DNA from: CAVRUZ01 sp963724495
GTDB lineage: Bacteria; Actinomycetota; Actinomycetes; Propionibacteriales; DAIQRJ01
Direction of reading: 5' to 3'
Length of the DNA stretch: 64,000 nt
Assembly: GCA_963724495.1 (NCBI GenBank)
Contig: CAVRUZ010000005.1
Coordinates: 124,001 to 188,000, forward strand
Position numbers and translations under genes: made by a program. The notes below the pieces were generated by a model. That model searched no databases. It saw only the letters and a program-made list of their open reading frames with translations, and was not told where the DNA came from. This document shows, in pieces, positions 8,217-17,026 of the stretch; the stretch's first letter is position 1, and the number at the start of each line of letters is the position of its first letter.

Positions 8217-8792
8217 ATGGCCGAGATCGTGCTGTTCCACCACGCGCAGGGGCTGACGGATGGGATGAAGGCCTTCGCCGCGGACCTGCGGGAGGCCGGC
8301 CACACCGTCCACCTGCCCGACCTCTACGAAGGACACACCTTCGAGACCTTGGACGAGGGAATCGACTACGCGCGCACGACCGGATTCGACACGGTCACAG
8401 AGCGCGGCGTGGCCGCCGCGGCCGACCTCGGCGACGGGCTCGTCTACGCCGGGTTCTCTCTCGGCGTGATGCCGGCCCAGCAGCTGGCCCAGACCCGTGC
8501 CGGGGCCAAGGGTGCGCTGTTCTACCACGCGTGCCTGCCGGTGTCGGAGTTCGGCGAGGCATGGCCGGCAGGGGTGCCGGTCCAGGTGCACGGGATGGAC
8601 GGCGACCCGTTCTTCGCCGAGGAGGACCTCGAGGCCGCCAGGGCACTGGTCGCCTCCACCGACCAGGCGGAGCTGTTCGTCTACCCGGGCAACGAGCACC
8701 TCTTCACCGACTCGTCGCTGCCCGCCTTCGACCAGGCCGCAGCCAGCGAGGTCAAGAGCCGAACGCTCGCATTCCTTGCGGGGATCAACTGA
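8217..8792 (+). CDS. Dienelactone hydrolase-family alpha/beta hydrolase
   Basis: A 191-aa alpha/beta hydrolase of the dienelactone hydrolase family. The opening EIVLFHHAQGLTDGMKAFAADLREAGH and the block HLPDLYEGHTF are characteristic. The nucleophile elbow GFSLG places Ser81 where classical dienelactone hydrolases carry Cys. The likely Asp and His partners lie in MDGDPFF and GNEHLFTD. The substrate is unknown. It is divergent from an ArsR-type regulator and convergent with the membrane protein gene downstream, whose end overlaps by a few bases. Confidence 0.85.
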   Translation: MAEIVLFHHAQGLTDGMKAFAADLREAGHTVHLPDLYEGHTFETLDEGIDYARTTGFDTVTERGVAAAADLGDGLVYAGFSLGVMPAQQLAQTRAGAKGALFYHACLPVSEFGEAWPAGVPVQVHGMDGDPFFAEEDLEAARALVASTDQAELFVYPGNEHLFTDSSLPAFDQAAASEVKSRTLAFLAGIN

Positions 8793-9228
8793 CCGCCGGC
8801 GGCCGTCGGCTTCCGCGCAGAAGCCACCACAGGCCGACGAGCGGGAGCACCACCGGGATGAACAGGTAGCCCTTGCCGAAGTCCGACCACACGGTCTGGT
8901 CAGGGAACGCTGCGGCGTCGAACACCGTCAGCGCACCGACCACGAGCACACCCACGAACTCGAAGGCACAGGCGGCCACCGCCAGTCGGCGGAGTCCGAG
9001 GATCAGGCCGATGGTCGCGACGACGTAGACCACCGCCGAAACGGCCGACAGGGTGTAGGCCAGCGGCGCCTCGTCGAACACGGTGGCGATCTGCACGACC
9101 GAGCGCGACACGGTGCCGACGGCGAAAACCGCGTACAGGAACACGAGCAAGCGGCCGAGACCCGACCGGATCGACGGGTCGAACCGGGGCTTCGTCGGGG
9201 CTGCCGTGCCGGGCTCAGCCGTGTTCAC
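8785..9228 (-). CDS. Four-helix membrane protein, unknown function
   Basis: A 147-aa protein with four predicted membrane helices: LLVFLYAVFAVGTVSRSVV, SAVSAVVYVVATIGLILGL, LAVAACAFEFVGVLVVGAL and GYLFIPVVLPLVGLWWLL. The N-terminal tail is short and polar. It resembles conserved actinobacterial integral membrane proteins with no assigned role. The GTG start at 9228 follows GAGGGAC. Only 13 bases separate it from the membrane protein gene upstream, so the two are probably cotranscribed. Confidence 0.7.
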   Translation of the reverse strand: MNTAEPGTAAPTKPRFDPSIRSGLGRLLVFLYAVFAVGTVSRSVVQIATVFDEAPLAYTLSAVSAVVYVVATIGLILGLRRLAVAACAFEFVGVLVVGALTVFDAAAFPDQTVWSDFGKGYLFIPVVLPLVGLWWLLRGSRRPPAVS

Positions 9229-9241
9229 AGCGTCCCTCGGT

Positions 9242-9616
9242 TCATAGCGACAGCCACAACGAGTCGATCCGCAGCATCAAGACCATCAGCACGAGCAGGG
9301 CGGCGAGTACGACCGCCGTCGCCGACCGGGTCTTCTCGCCAGCGGACCAGAACAGCGCGGCCGGCAGAACGCACGGAACGAGCAACAGGTACAGGGCGAG
9401 CGTGACCGGCTCATCGACAGCGCCGGCGAAGACGCCAATGAGCCCGCGCACCAGCAAGACCAGCGCCGCCACCTCGATGACCATCGACGCCCAGACCGCC
9501 GGATTGTCGACGGGCCGCTTCCGGATCACGAGCACCACGACGTAGAGCGCCAGCAAGGCCGACGCGATGGTGATGCCGAACGTGAGAAGGCCGACCACGA
9601 TCGTCGATCCTTGCAC
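9242..9616 (-). CDS. Small integral membrane protein, unknown function
   Basis: A 124-aa protein with four hydrophobic helices: VGLLTFGITIASALLALYVV, VWASMVIEVAALVLLVRGL, VTLALYLLLVPCVLPAALFW and SATAVVLAALLVLMVLML. It starts at GTG 9616 with no strong Shine-Dalgarno sequence. It stands just upstream of another four-helix membrane gene on the same strand, so the two may act together. I do not recognise a family. It is divergent from bioY. Confidence 0.6.
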   Translation of the reverse strand: MQGSTIVVGLLTFGITIASALLALYVVVLVIRKRPVDNPAVWASMVIEVAALVLLVRGLIGVFAGAVDEPVTLALYLLLVPCVLPAALFWSAGEKTRSATAVVLAALLVLMVLMLRIDSLWLSL

Positions 9617-9697
9617 GCGGTGCGCCGGCGGCCAGGAGCCCGACCAGCGCGCGGTACGGCATGATCGGCCGGGATCGTCGCCCGCAGAGGAGTTCCC

Positions 9698-10291
9698 ATG
9701 GCCGCCGTCTCCGCACCGGCATCGCCCACCCCCCGCTTCCTGTTCCAGCCGCTCACCCGAACCCGCACAGCAGATGTCCTGTTGGTCGCCGGCGGAGCCG
9801 TGCTGACCGCGCTCTGCGCCCAGATCGCGATCCCCGTTCCCGGCAGTCCGGTCCCGATCACCGGGCAGACCTTCGCGGTCTGCCTGGTATCCGCTGCGCT
9901 CGGGCTGCGCCGCGGCGTGGCGAGCATCAGCCTGTACCTGGTGCTCGGGCTCATCGGCCTGCCGGTGTACTCAGATGCCAGCTCGGGCATGCACGTGGTG
10001 CTCGGAGCCACGGGCGGCTACCTGGTCGGGTTCGTCTTGGCGGCGGCGGTCATGGGTTGGGCCGCGGAGCGCGGCTGGGACCGAACCCCGCTGAAAGCGC
10101 TGCCGGTGTTCCTTCTCGGGCAGCTGGTGATCTTCGGCCTCGGCGTGCCCTGGCTCGCTGTTGTGGCACACCTCGATGCGTCGGCAGCCGTGGCTGCCGG
10201 GTTCACGCCGTTCCTGGTGGGTGGTCTGGTGAAGGGTGCCCTCGCCTCCGCTCTGCTGCCGCTGGCCTGGCGGATCTCGCGTCACAACTAG
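9698..10291 (+). CDS. bioY: BioY biotin transporter substrate-binding subunit
   Basis: A 197-aa membrane protein, the substrate-capturing S component of an ECF-type biotin importer. The hallmark PGSPVPITGQTFAVCLVSAALG is at residues ~50-70, and LGLIGLPVYSDASSG plus GATGGYLVGFVLAA follow. There are six predicted helices. The start ATG at 9698 follows GAGGAG. No EcfA/EcfT genes adjoin it, so it either shares energising subunits encoded elsewhere or works alone. Confidence 0.92.
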   Translation: MAAVSAPASPTPRFLFQPLTRTRTADVLLVAGGAVLTALCAQIAIPVPGSPVPITGQTFAVCLVSAALGLRRGVASISLYLVLGLIGLPVYSDASSGMHVVLGATGGYLVGFVLAAAVMGWAAERGWDRTPLKALPVFLLGQLVIFGLGVPWLAVVAHLDASAAVAAGFTPFLVGGLVKGALASALLPLAWRISRHN

Positions 10292-10311
10292 CTCACCCGA
10301 TCGCTGAGACG

Positions 10312-11166
10312 TCAGCCGGGGAGGTCCGCTCGCGTCGGCATGCCAGCGGCCGCTCCCGGTCTGCGCACCGACTGAGCCGCCGCGGCCGTGGCGAAGTCGA
10401 GCGCAGCCGGCATCGGCCTTCCGTCGGCGAGGGCGACCGCCAGCGCACCGGCGAAGCAGTCGCCGGCCCCCGTCGTGTCGACGACGTCGACCTCCGGTGC
10501 CGGCAGGTGGCGGATCGTGCCGTCGGGACTGCGCCAGTGGCAGCCGTCGGCACCGGCAGTGACGACGACGTCTCCGATGGCGTCGGTCGTGTCGCTACCC
10601 AGGGCCTGCGCCTCGGAGGTGTTCAGCACCAACAGGTCGGTGACCCGAATGAGCTCGTCGGGGAGGGGTTGCACCGGCGAGGGCGTGAGCACAGTGCGGG
10701 CCCCGGCCGAGTGCGCAGCGGTGAAGGCGGCGATCACCCGAGCGAGGGGGATCTCCAACACTGCCAAGACGATCGCTGCCGCATCGATCGCCGAACGCTC
10801 GTCGTCGTCGATCGACGTGAGCGAGCCGTTGGCGCCAGGGATCACCACGATCGTGTTGTCCCCGGCAGCATCCACGGTGATGTGGGCGGTCCCCGTCGGC
10901 TCGCCGACCACGCGAACACCGGTCACGGCGACTCCGGCGTCGGACAGCGTGCCGCGGATCTGCCGGCCGGCGTCGTCGTCACCCACCGCGCAGAGCAGGC
11001 CGACCTGCCCGTCGAGCCGGGCGGCGGCCACGGCCTGGTTCAGGCCCTTCCCGCCGACGCCGGTGCCGAACGATGTGCCCGTGACGGTCTCTCCGACACC
11101 GGGGAACCGGTCCGCCCGCACGACCAGGTCGAGATTGGCACTGCCCACGACCACGATGCTGCTCAC
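10312..11166 (-). CDS. rbsK: Ribokinase (PfkB family)
   Basis: A 284-aa sugar kinase expected to phosphorylate D-ribose at O5 using ATP. The N-terminal VVVGSANLDLVVRADRFPGVGET and GTGVGGKGLNQAVAAARL are the PfkB substrate motifs. DTTGAGDCFAGALAVALA holds the catalytic Asp and anion hole. GTG at 11166 is chosen as start because the conserved strand begins right after it. It follows an APH-family kinase gene on the same strand after 34 bases. No ribose transporter or hydrolase adjoins it. Confidence 0.88.
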   Translation of the reverse strand: MSSIVVVGSANLDLVVRADRFPGVGETVTGTSFGTGVGGKGLNQAVAAARLDGQVGLLCAVGDDDAGRQIRGTLSDAGVAVTGVRVVGEPTGTAHITVDAAGDNTIVVIPGANGSLTSIDDDERSAIDAAAIVLAVLEIPLARVIAAFTAAHSAGARTVLTPSPVQPLPDELIRVTDLLVLNTSEAQALGSDTTDAIGDVVVTAGADGCHWRSPDGTIRHLPAPEVDVVDTTGAGDCFAGALAVALADGRPMPAALDFATAAAAQSVRRPGAAAGMPTRADLPG

Positions 11167-11200
11167 GCGGAACGCCTTCCAGCCGGAGTGGGCGCAGGCT

Positions 11201-12130
11201 CTAGACGAGCGCCCGGATGATGCGCGCACACCGCGGCGGGTCCTCGGTGAGCCCGTGCGCGAGCCCCCACCGTAGGTAGTCCAGCGACCGGGCCACCGCC
11301 CAGGCCCTGGCGCGGTCGGGATCCAGCTCTCCGGCCATGACCACAGCCGCCAGCAGGTCGGCGAAGCCGGTCCCGTCGCCGACCTCGTCGGCCCGGGTCC
11401 ACAGCAGTTCGGCCACCGCGATCTCCGGCGACCCGCGTCTGGCCCGTGGATCGATGGCCAACCAGGGCTCGCGGTTGCCGGCCAGGACGTTGTCGTAGTG
11501 GAGGTCCGCGTGCACCACCAGGTCGCCGGCAGGTCCGGGGTCGTCGTCAGCGAGCTGCTGGGCGAGTCTCCGCACCTGGTCGCTCTGCCGGGGCTCGATC
11601 AGCTCCGACTCCCCCTCGACCGGATTTGCCGCGGCGATGGCGCCGGCAATCTCGAGAGTGCGCACCAGCGGCAGGTCTGCCGGCGCAGGGACCGCCAGTC
11701 GCCGCAACAGCGCCCCCGCGAACTCCCCGGCCGCAGGCATCGCAACGCCGGCAAGGGACTCCGACGGGTCGAGTCGCTCCAGCAGCAGGGCACCTTCGGC
11801 TGCCGACGCGTCGACCAGCCGCACCGCACCGGCGCCGTCCCACAGGCGCAGCAGCGCCTCCTCGAGGACGACTTCGGCCGGATCGATCGACAGCTTCAGC
11901 ACCAGCGACTCGCTCGCCCTGGACACGCCGATGACCAGGGCGTTCGCGCCCGACCGCGGCCTGAACGACGGGTCGGGAGCCAGGTCCCAGCGGCGCAGCA
12001 GCGAGTCGGCCAGGTCCGGCAGGGCATCCAGGAACGGGCCCGCCTGGTCGTTCTGCCAGAGCAGCCACCGGGTCAGCGCGGCCGGAACGGGCATGCCGCC
12101 GACCACGACGCTCCGCTCCCCGCTGTTCAT
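11201..12130 (-). CDS. Aminoglycoside/hydroxyurea-type phosphotransferase
   Basis: A 309-aa kinase of the streptomycin 6-phosphotransferase-like (APH_6_hur) group. It carries HADLHYDNVLA as catalytic loop and WLAIDPRARRGSPE as metal-binding block, with the I-D-P motif typical of that group. The N-terminal lobe has ESLVLKLS with the ATP-binding Lys. Many soil actinomycetes carry such genes without proven resistance. ATG 12094 (MPVPAALTRW) is an alternative start. It probably shares a transcript with the ribokinase gene. Confidence 0.82.
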   Translation of the reverse strand: MNSGERSVVVGGMPVPAALTRWLLWQNDQAGPFLDALPDLADSLLRRWDLAPDPSFRPRSGANALVIGVSRASESLVLKLSIDPAEVVLEEALLRLWDGAGAVRLVDASAAEGALLLERLDPSESLAGVAMPAAGEFAGALLRRLAVPAPADLPLVRTLEIAGAIAAANPVEGESELIEPRQSDQVRRLAQQLADDDPGPAGDLVVHADLHYDNVLAGNREPWLAIDPRARRGSPEIAVAELLWTRADEVGDGTGFADLLAAVVMAGELDPDRARAWAVARSLDYLRWGLAHGLTEDPPRCARIIRALV

Positions 12131-12246
12131 GCGCGCAGTCTGCCCGCGGCAAGGCCGAGAGCAGCGTCGGAGGGGATGTCGGCGCCAGTGCGGCGGACCG
12201 GCATGATGGCAGCCGCCGCTGAAGTTGACCGACCAACGGAGGAAGC

Positions 12247-13422
12247 ATGACCGACGTCGAGGTCCACGGGTTCGCCGAACCCGGGTACGGAAAGGTCGCA
12301 GACGCGTTCGCGGCCAACTTCGACGCGGGCGAGGTCGGGGCGGCCGTCGCCGTCGAGGTTGGCGGCGCCCGCGTGGTCGACCTGTGGGCAGGCGACGCCG
12401 ATCCGGACGGCACGGATGCAGCCGAGGGCGGTGGGCGTTGGCGCGCGGACACGCTCGCGGTGATGTTCTCCTGTGGCAAGGGCGTCACCACCTTGTGCCT
12501 CTACCTGCTCGTCCAGGACGGTCTGCTCGACCTCGACCAGCCGATGGCGGCGTACTGGCCCGAGTTCGCCGCAGAAGGCAAGGACCGGCTCACGGTCCGG
12601 CAGGCGCTCGCGCACCGCGCGGGGCTGCCTGTCCTCGACGGCCCGACCACGCGGGCAGACGTTCTCGACTGGGACCTGATGACCAGCCGGCTGGCAGCTC
12701 AGAAGCCGATGTGGGAACCGAACAGCGGCTACCTCTACCACGCGGTGACGTTCGGCTGGCTGGCCGGCGAGATCATCCGCCGCATCAGCGGTCAGCTGCC
12801 TGGTGACTTCCTTGCCAGCCGACTGACCGGGCCCCTGGGGCTCGAACTCTGGATCGGACTACCTGCCTCAGAACACGGCCGGGTAGCCAGGATCCTGCCG
12901 CCCACGCTGTCACCGGAGCAGCTGGCGGCACCCGTACCCGCCCGCACCGAGGCCGACGAGATCCTCGAGCGCGCGGTGAGCCTCAACGGGGGCCTGGCCA
13001 CTTCGGGCGAGGACGTCTTCGAGGTGTTCACCCAGCCCGAGATCCTGTCGGCCCAGTTCCCCGGAGCCAATGGGGTGGCCACCGCTCGTAGCCTCGCGCG
13101 GCTGTACTCGTGCGCGGTGGCCGGTGCCGACCGGTTCCTCACCCGGGAGAGCGTCACCGACGCGACCCGGTCGGTCAGCAGCGGACCCTCGGTGTTCGAC
13201 CCGGAGGACCTCTCCGACTTCGGCACCGGGTTCGGGATCGCCCGTCCCGACCAGCCGATGCTCGGGCCACGGAGCTTCGGGCATGGCGGCGCGGGCGGCA
13301 AGGAAGCCTTCGGCGACGACGACGCGGAAGTGGGCTTCGCCTATCTCAACAACTGGTTCGGCACCGATCCCGACACTCGGGCCGCCTCACTGGTCAACGC
13401 CCTTCGCACCAGCCTCGGCTGA
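12247..13422 (+). CDS. Class C beta-lactamase-like serine hydrolase (esterase)
   Basis: A 391-aa serine hydrolase of the beta-lactamase/EstB family. The catalytic S-x-x-K is Ser75-Cys-Gly-Lys78 in MFSCGKGVT. The second motif is probably the Tyr in YLYHAVTFGWLAGEIIRRISG. HGGAGGKEAFGDDDAEVGFAYLNN near the C-terminus matches the HGG block that replaces KTG. There is no signal peptide, so it is likely a cytoplasmic esterase and not a drug-resistance enzyme. GGAGG lies before the ATG. Confidence 0.87.
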   Translation: MTDVEVHGFAEPGYGKVADAFAANFDAGEVGAAVAVEVGGARVVDLWAGDADPDGTDAAEGGGRWRADTLAVMFSCGKGVTTLCLYLLVQDGLLDLDQPMAAYWPEFAAEGKDRLTVRQALAHRAGLPVLDGPTTRADVLDWDLMTSRLAAQKPMWEPNSGYLYHAVTFGWLAGEIIRRISGQLPGDFLASRLTGPLGLELWIGLPASEHGRVARILPPTLSPEQLAAPVPARTEADEILERAVSLNGGLATSGEDVFEVFTQPEILSAQFPGANGVATARSLARLYSCAVAGADRFLTRESVTDATRSVSSGPSVFDPEDLSDFGTGFGIARPDQPMLGPRSFGHGGAGGKEAFGDDDAEVGFAYLNNWFGTDPDTRAASLVNALRTSLG

Positions 13423-13440
13423 CCGGGCGGTCCTGTCACA

Positions 13441-14373
13441 GTGCTGGGGGTGCTCCAGGGCTTCGCCACGATCACCGCGGTGATCATCGTCGGTTACCTG
13501 CTCGCCCGCTTGCGCATTCTCGGCCCGGAGACCCGCAATCTCCTTGCCACGCTGGTGTTCTTCGTGGCCACGCCATGCCTGTTGTTCGTGACCCTGCAGG
13601 AGGCCGACCCGCGCCGGCTGCTCTCCAGTTCGCTAGTCATCGCGGCCTCGAGCGTTGTTGCCTCGGTGCTGGCCTACGCACTGGTGGCCAGGCTGGCGTG
13701 GCATCGGAGCGGCTCGCACACGGTGATCGGCGCGATCTGCGCCAGCTACGTCAACGCGGGCAACCTGGGGATTCCGTTGCTGCTGTTCGTCCTTGGCGAC
13801 AGCGGTGCGGTGGCTTCGGTGATGCTGTTGCAGCTGGTCGTGATGGCGCCGCTCACCTTCGCGCTGCTGGACACCGCGGCCACGAAGCACCGGCCGTCGG
13901 CATGGCAGCTCGTGCAGATCCCGCTGAAGAACCCGGTGACGCTCGGGTCCCTTCTGGGCCTGGCCGTGGCGATCGTCGGCTGGCAGGTGCCCGCGCTCGT
14001 CATGGCGCCGGTGACGCTCGTCGGCAACATGGCCGTGCCGGCCGCGTTGATCGCCTACGGCGTGTCCCTGCACAACTCGCCGCGGATCGGGGCCGGTGGC
14101 GCCACGCCGGAACTCACCTGGGTGGCCTTCTGCAAGGCCGTCGTCCAGCCCTGCGCCGCCTGGGCCGTCGCCCACTTCGGCTTCGGGCTGCAGGGCACCG
14201 AGCTACTGGCGGCGACCATGGTCGCCGCCCTGCCGACCGCACAGAACGTGTTCGTCTACGCCATCCGCTACGACCGCGCCGTTGCGCTCGCACGCGATTC
14301 GGTCTTCATCACCACGCTGTTGTCGATCCCCGCCATCTTCGTGATCACGCTGTTGCTTGGCGCTGGTGTGTGA
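13441..14373 (+). CDS. AEC-family (auxin efflux carrier-like) transporter
   Basis: A 310-aa membrane protein with about ten helices, starting at GTG 13441. Family marks are ITAVIIVGYLLARLRIL at the N-terminus, YVNAGNLGIPLLLFVLGD in the first half and ALPTAQNVFVYAIRYD in the second; the two crossing-helix Asn/Pro motifs are intact. AEC proteins export or exchange small organic acids by proton-coupled secondary transport. It follows the serine esterase gene by 18 bases and may share its transcript. The substrate is unknown. Confidence 0.88.
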   Translation: MLGVLQGFATITAVIIVGYLLARLRILGPETRNLLATLVFFVATPCLLFVTLQEADPRRLLSSSLVIAASSVVASVLAYALVARLAWHRSGSHTVIGAICASYVNAGNLGIPLLLFVLGDSGAVASVMLLQLVVMAPLTFALLDTAATKHRPSAWQLVQIPLKNPVTLGSLLGLAVAIVGWQVPALVMAPVTLVGNMAVPAALIAYGVSLHNSPRIGAGGATPELTWVAFCKAVVQPCAAWAVAHFGFGLQGTELLAATMVAALPTAQNVFVYAIRYDRAVALARDSVFITTLLSIPAIFVITLLLGAGV

Positions 14374-14418
14374 GCACAGTGAGTCAGGCCACGTGCCCGA
14401 TCGCTGACATGGACCTTG

Positions 14419-15702
14419 TCAGTGCTGTGCCACACGCAGCACGCCGTCGTCCCCGTCGAAAGCGTGCGGAACCGTGACCCGGCGGCCGGCCTGGACTCCG
14501 TCGGCGTGATGCCACTTACCCGTGCGTGGGTCGAACCAGCGGACCTCCATCTGGCCGGACCACTGCGACAGGTCGAGATGAACCGCACGGCCGCCCGGCG
14601 CGTACACGAGGGCTCCGTCGTCGGTGCGCATCGCCCGCTGATGGGACGCGGCGACCCCGGCCCCGAAGGCGATGAGCGACTGGTCGGGAACGAACTGGAA
14701 CAGACCGACGTCGGTGGCCAGCGTGGCGAGGTGCCCGATCTGCTGGGCTCCGGGAAGGTCGATCGCCTGTCGCCACGGCAGATTCGCCTCGTTGATGGGC
14801 TCTGACATAGGACCAGTGCGCGTCGGGTCGAACATCTGCCAGACGTCGTGGCAGCCGTAGACATGGCCGGCCGCGCCGGCCAGTACGGCGTGGTAGGCCG
14901 ACCTGCGCACGTCACGCTCGTCGAAGCGCTGTTCCATCGGCTTCCACTTCGGCGTCATCACCGGGTGGTGCTCGTAGTTGGGTTCGCCGTCCATCGTCGG
15001 CCGGTGCGGCTCGCGCCGGTAGTCCTGCTCCACGTACTGGTAGTTGGGATTGGCCCAGCCACTGTGCCCGGACTGGCACATGTCGAAGGCGATGAAGTCC
15101 GCGTCTGCGTGCGTGTCCGACGACGACCTCGCCCCTGCCGGATGGAAGGTCATGATCTGCTCAGCACCTGCCGCACGAATTCCCTGTGCCAGCAGGCTGA
15201 TCGTCTCGAAGTGATCCGGAGTCGTAGGCACCCGGTCGCCACCCAGAACCCACAGCACGTCGGCGTCGCGGTAGCGCGACCCGAGGAACTCGCCGTAGGC
15301 ATGGGCATTGCCCGGGTTGAGCAACGGCGGCCCATCGGCGAACGGCGCGTGCCACCAACGTCCCCAGGTGGGGAGCAGGCCGACCGTGAGATCTGCCGAC
15401 TCCGCCAGGGCCACCACTCGGTCGACGTGTTGCCAGTAGGGCTCGCCTGGCGCGCCCGGATCCATCGTGGGGAAGGGCACCAAGCCGTCGGGGGTTGGCT
15501 CGGTGACCCCGTCGAACTCCGCGACCGCGACCACGAGGACGGTGTTGAACCCCTGCTCCGACCGGCGCTCGAGGAAGACCTTGGCCTCCTCTTCCCGCAG
15601 GCGGTGGATCAACTCCCAGGCAGTGTCTGCCAGCAGCAGCGACAGTTCACCGTCTCGCCGCAGAAAGCGCCCGCCTGGGTCGACCGACCAGCGTCCTGCC
15701 AC
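14419..15702 (-). CDS. DUF4038/GH140-like glycoside hydrolase
   Basis: A 427-aa TIM-barrel protein like the apiosidase family. It opens with VDPGGRFLRRDGELSLLLADTAWEL, the usual DUF4038 strand-helix. VLWVLGGDR places the first catalytic Asp, and the second probable carboxylate is in DGEPNYE. A small C-terminal beta domain (VRWFDPRTGKWHHA) completes it. GH140 enzymes act on the apiose-containing side chain of plant rhamnogalacturonan II; the exact substrate here is unproven. No signal peptide is seen. It follows the GH172-like gene by 18 bases, forming a two-gene glycan operon. Confidence 0.85.
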   Translation of the reverse strand: MAGRWSVDPGGRFLRRDGELSLLLADTAWELIHRLREEEAKVFLERRSEQGFNTVLVVAVAEFDGVTEPTPDGLVPFPTMDPGAPGEPYWQHVDRVVALAESADLTVGLLPTWGRWWHAPFADGPPLLNPGNAHAYGEFLGSRYRDADVLWVLGGDRVPTTPDHFETISLLAQGIRAAGAEQIMTFHPAGARSSSDTHADADFIAFDMCQSGHSGWANPNYQYVEQDYRREPHRPTMDGEPNYEHHPVMTPKWKPMEQRFDERDVRRSAYHAVLAGAAGHVYGCHDVWQMFDPTRTGPMSEPINEANLPWRQAIDLPGAQQIGHLATLATDVGLFQFVPDQSLIAFGAGVAASHQRAMRTDDGALVYAPGGRAVHLDLSQWSGQMEVRWFDPRTGKWHHADGVQAGRRVTVPHAFDGDDGVLRVAQH

Positions 15703-15720
15703 GACCGCACCTCCTTCAGG

Positions 15721-16808
15721 TCAGATGACTTCGAGGCCGTCGGGGCCAGGGACTTCCGGGAACGACGCGTGCGGCTCGGTCTGGTACCACCAGGCAGTCG
15801 AGGCCACGTCGTCCTGGAGCGGGAGCAACCGCTGCTCGTTCCGCCAGCCGAGTGCCTGCACGGTCACGCGCAGGTCGGACTCGAACCGGATCGGGTCGGG
15901 GAGGTGGAAGCGGTAGAGCCCGAACCGCTGCTGGCTGTCCATGAAGCCATCGCCCTTGATGACCTGCGGCATGCCGAGGTAGGGCGTGGTGAACGTCCCA
16001 TAGCGTTCCTTGTGGGTAGACGAAACCCCAGGCGCCGCCGAAGTAGTCCTCGGTTCCCGTCCCGCAGATCGTGGGGTACTCCGCGTCGCCGTCGAGGTAG
16101 AACTTCAGTTCGCCCTCGCCCCACCAGCCGCTGTTGTTGCTGCCCCAGGCCAGGTACGTGCCCACGTACTGACCCTGACCGTGGACCCCGTCGAGGATCG
16201 TGTGCACCTCGCCGTAGGGCACCGGGTTGCTGCGACGCCACTGGCAGTGCAGGTAGGCGTAGTCGTCAGGAACCTCGGTCAGCGCGTAGTCCACCTGGTA
16301 GAAGAAGCCGCCGACTGACGAGGCGCCGACGTTCTCGACCGTGATCTTGGCGCGCCCGCGAAACGGCATTTCCCAATAACTGTTGAAGCCGCCCTTCGGG
16401 ATTCACCGACACCGGGATCGCGCTGATCTGGGCGTGCTGGTTCCAGCCCAGGCAGAAGAAGTCACCGAGCGGTACCTCGATCGAGGGCGACTCTTCGTCG
16501 TCCCAGTACACCCGCAGCAACAGGGACCGCCACCGCCGCGAGTCGACCGTGATCCAGATGTGGTTGATCGATCCCGGCCCGGTGATGTCCGCGAGCAACG
16601 CGGTCTCGCCGGCTTCGATGTCGATGCAGGGCGAGATCTTCCAGCCGACACCGAGATCCCTGGCCGCCTTCGCCATCGTGCCCTCGACCGCTCGGGCGCC
16701 GCCGCCCTTCTCGCCGTGCGGGTTCTCGGCGCTGATCGACCGGCTTCGTGCCGTCGATAGCCGCGGCAGGGTTCCCCGCTCGACGCCGAGCCCGTTCCAG
16801 TTGGTCAC
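15721..16808 (-). pseudogene. GH172/DUF2961 glycoside hydrolase, two +1 frameshifts
   Basis: Joined across two frame breaks this is a ~361-residue DUF2961 (GH172) enzyme. It opens with GTLPRLSTARSRSISAENP and GEKGGGARA, continues with GPGSINHIWITVDS and WWGEGELKFYLDGD, and has GTGTEDYFGGAWGFVYP, which holds a conserved acidic residue. The first break is cured by removing one base in CCC at 16392-16394. The second is cured by removing one base at 16008-16009. The rest is uninterrupted up to DGLEVI. GH172 members act on arabinofuranose- or fructofuranose-containing glycans. It is either a recent pseudogene or an assembly error. Confidence 0.82.
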
Positions 16809-16902
16809 GACCGCTCTCCTCGTCCTCGGGGTGCCGCCCAGGGGTCCCGCCGTCGGCCGGAACGACAGCTCTCTTGCCCGGAACGACCGAACTCAACTCC
16901 TG

Positions 16903-16944
16903 GAAAGAAGATGCCGGAGTCGTGGGTGGCCCACAACTCCGGCA
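16903..16944 (-). terminator. Intrinsic terminator of the PadR gene
   Basis: On the minus strand a 15-bp stem with one mismatch (TGCCGGAGT..GTGGG / CCCAC..ACTCCGGCA, 16912-16944) closes on a 3-base loop. It is followed by TCTTCTTTCC. This is the classical hairpin plus T-rich tail. It lies ~80 bases after the PadR stop and before the GH172 gene, so it separates those transcripts. Confidence 0.75.
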
Positions 16945-17026
16945 GCCTGATCTGGTCACGCGTCGGTCGGTGTTTCTGCTCGGCCGGCGTTTGCGACCCC
17001 GCTCCGCTCGAAGAGCGGAGCCTGGC

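Noticed and set aside
9617..9697. Riboswitch or BirA operator ahead of bioY
   Set aside because: The 81-base gap shows only a ribosome site and no recognisable aptamer or inverted repeat.
11201..12130. Clinical-type streptomycin resistance gene
   Set aside because: The APH_6_hur-like motifs are present, but the chromosomal setting beside ribokinase and the lack of any mobile element suggest a housekeeping or intrinsic enzyme.
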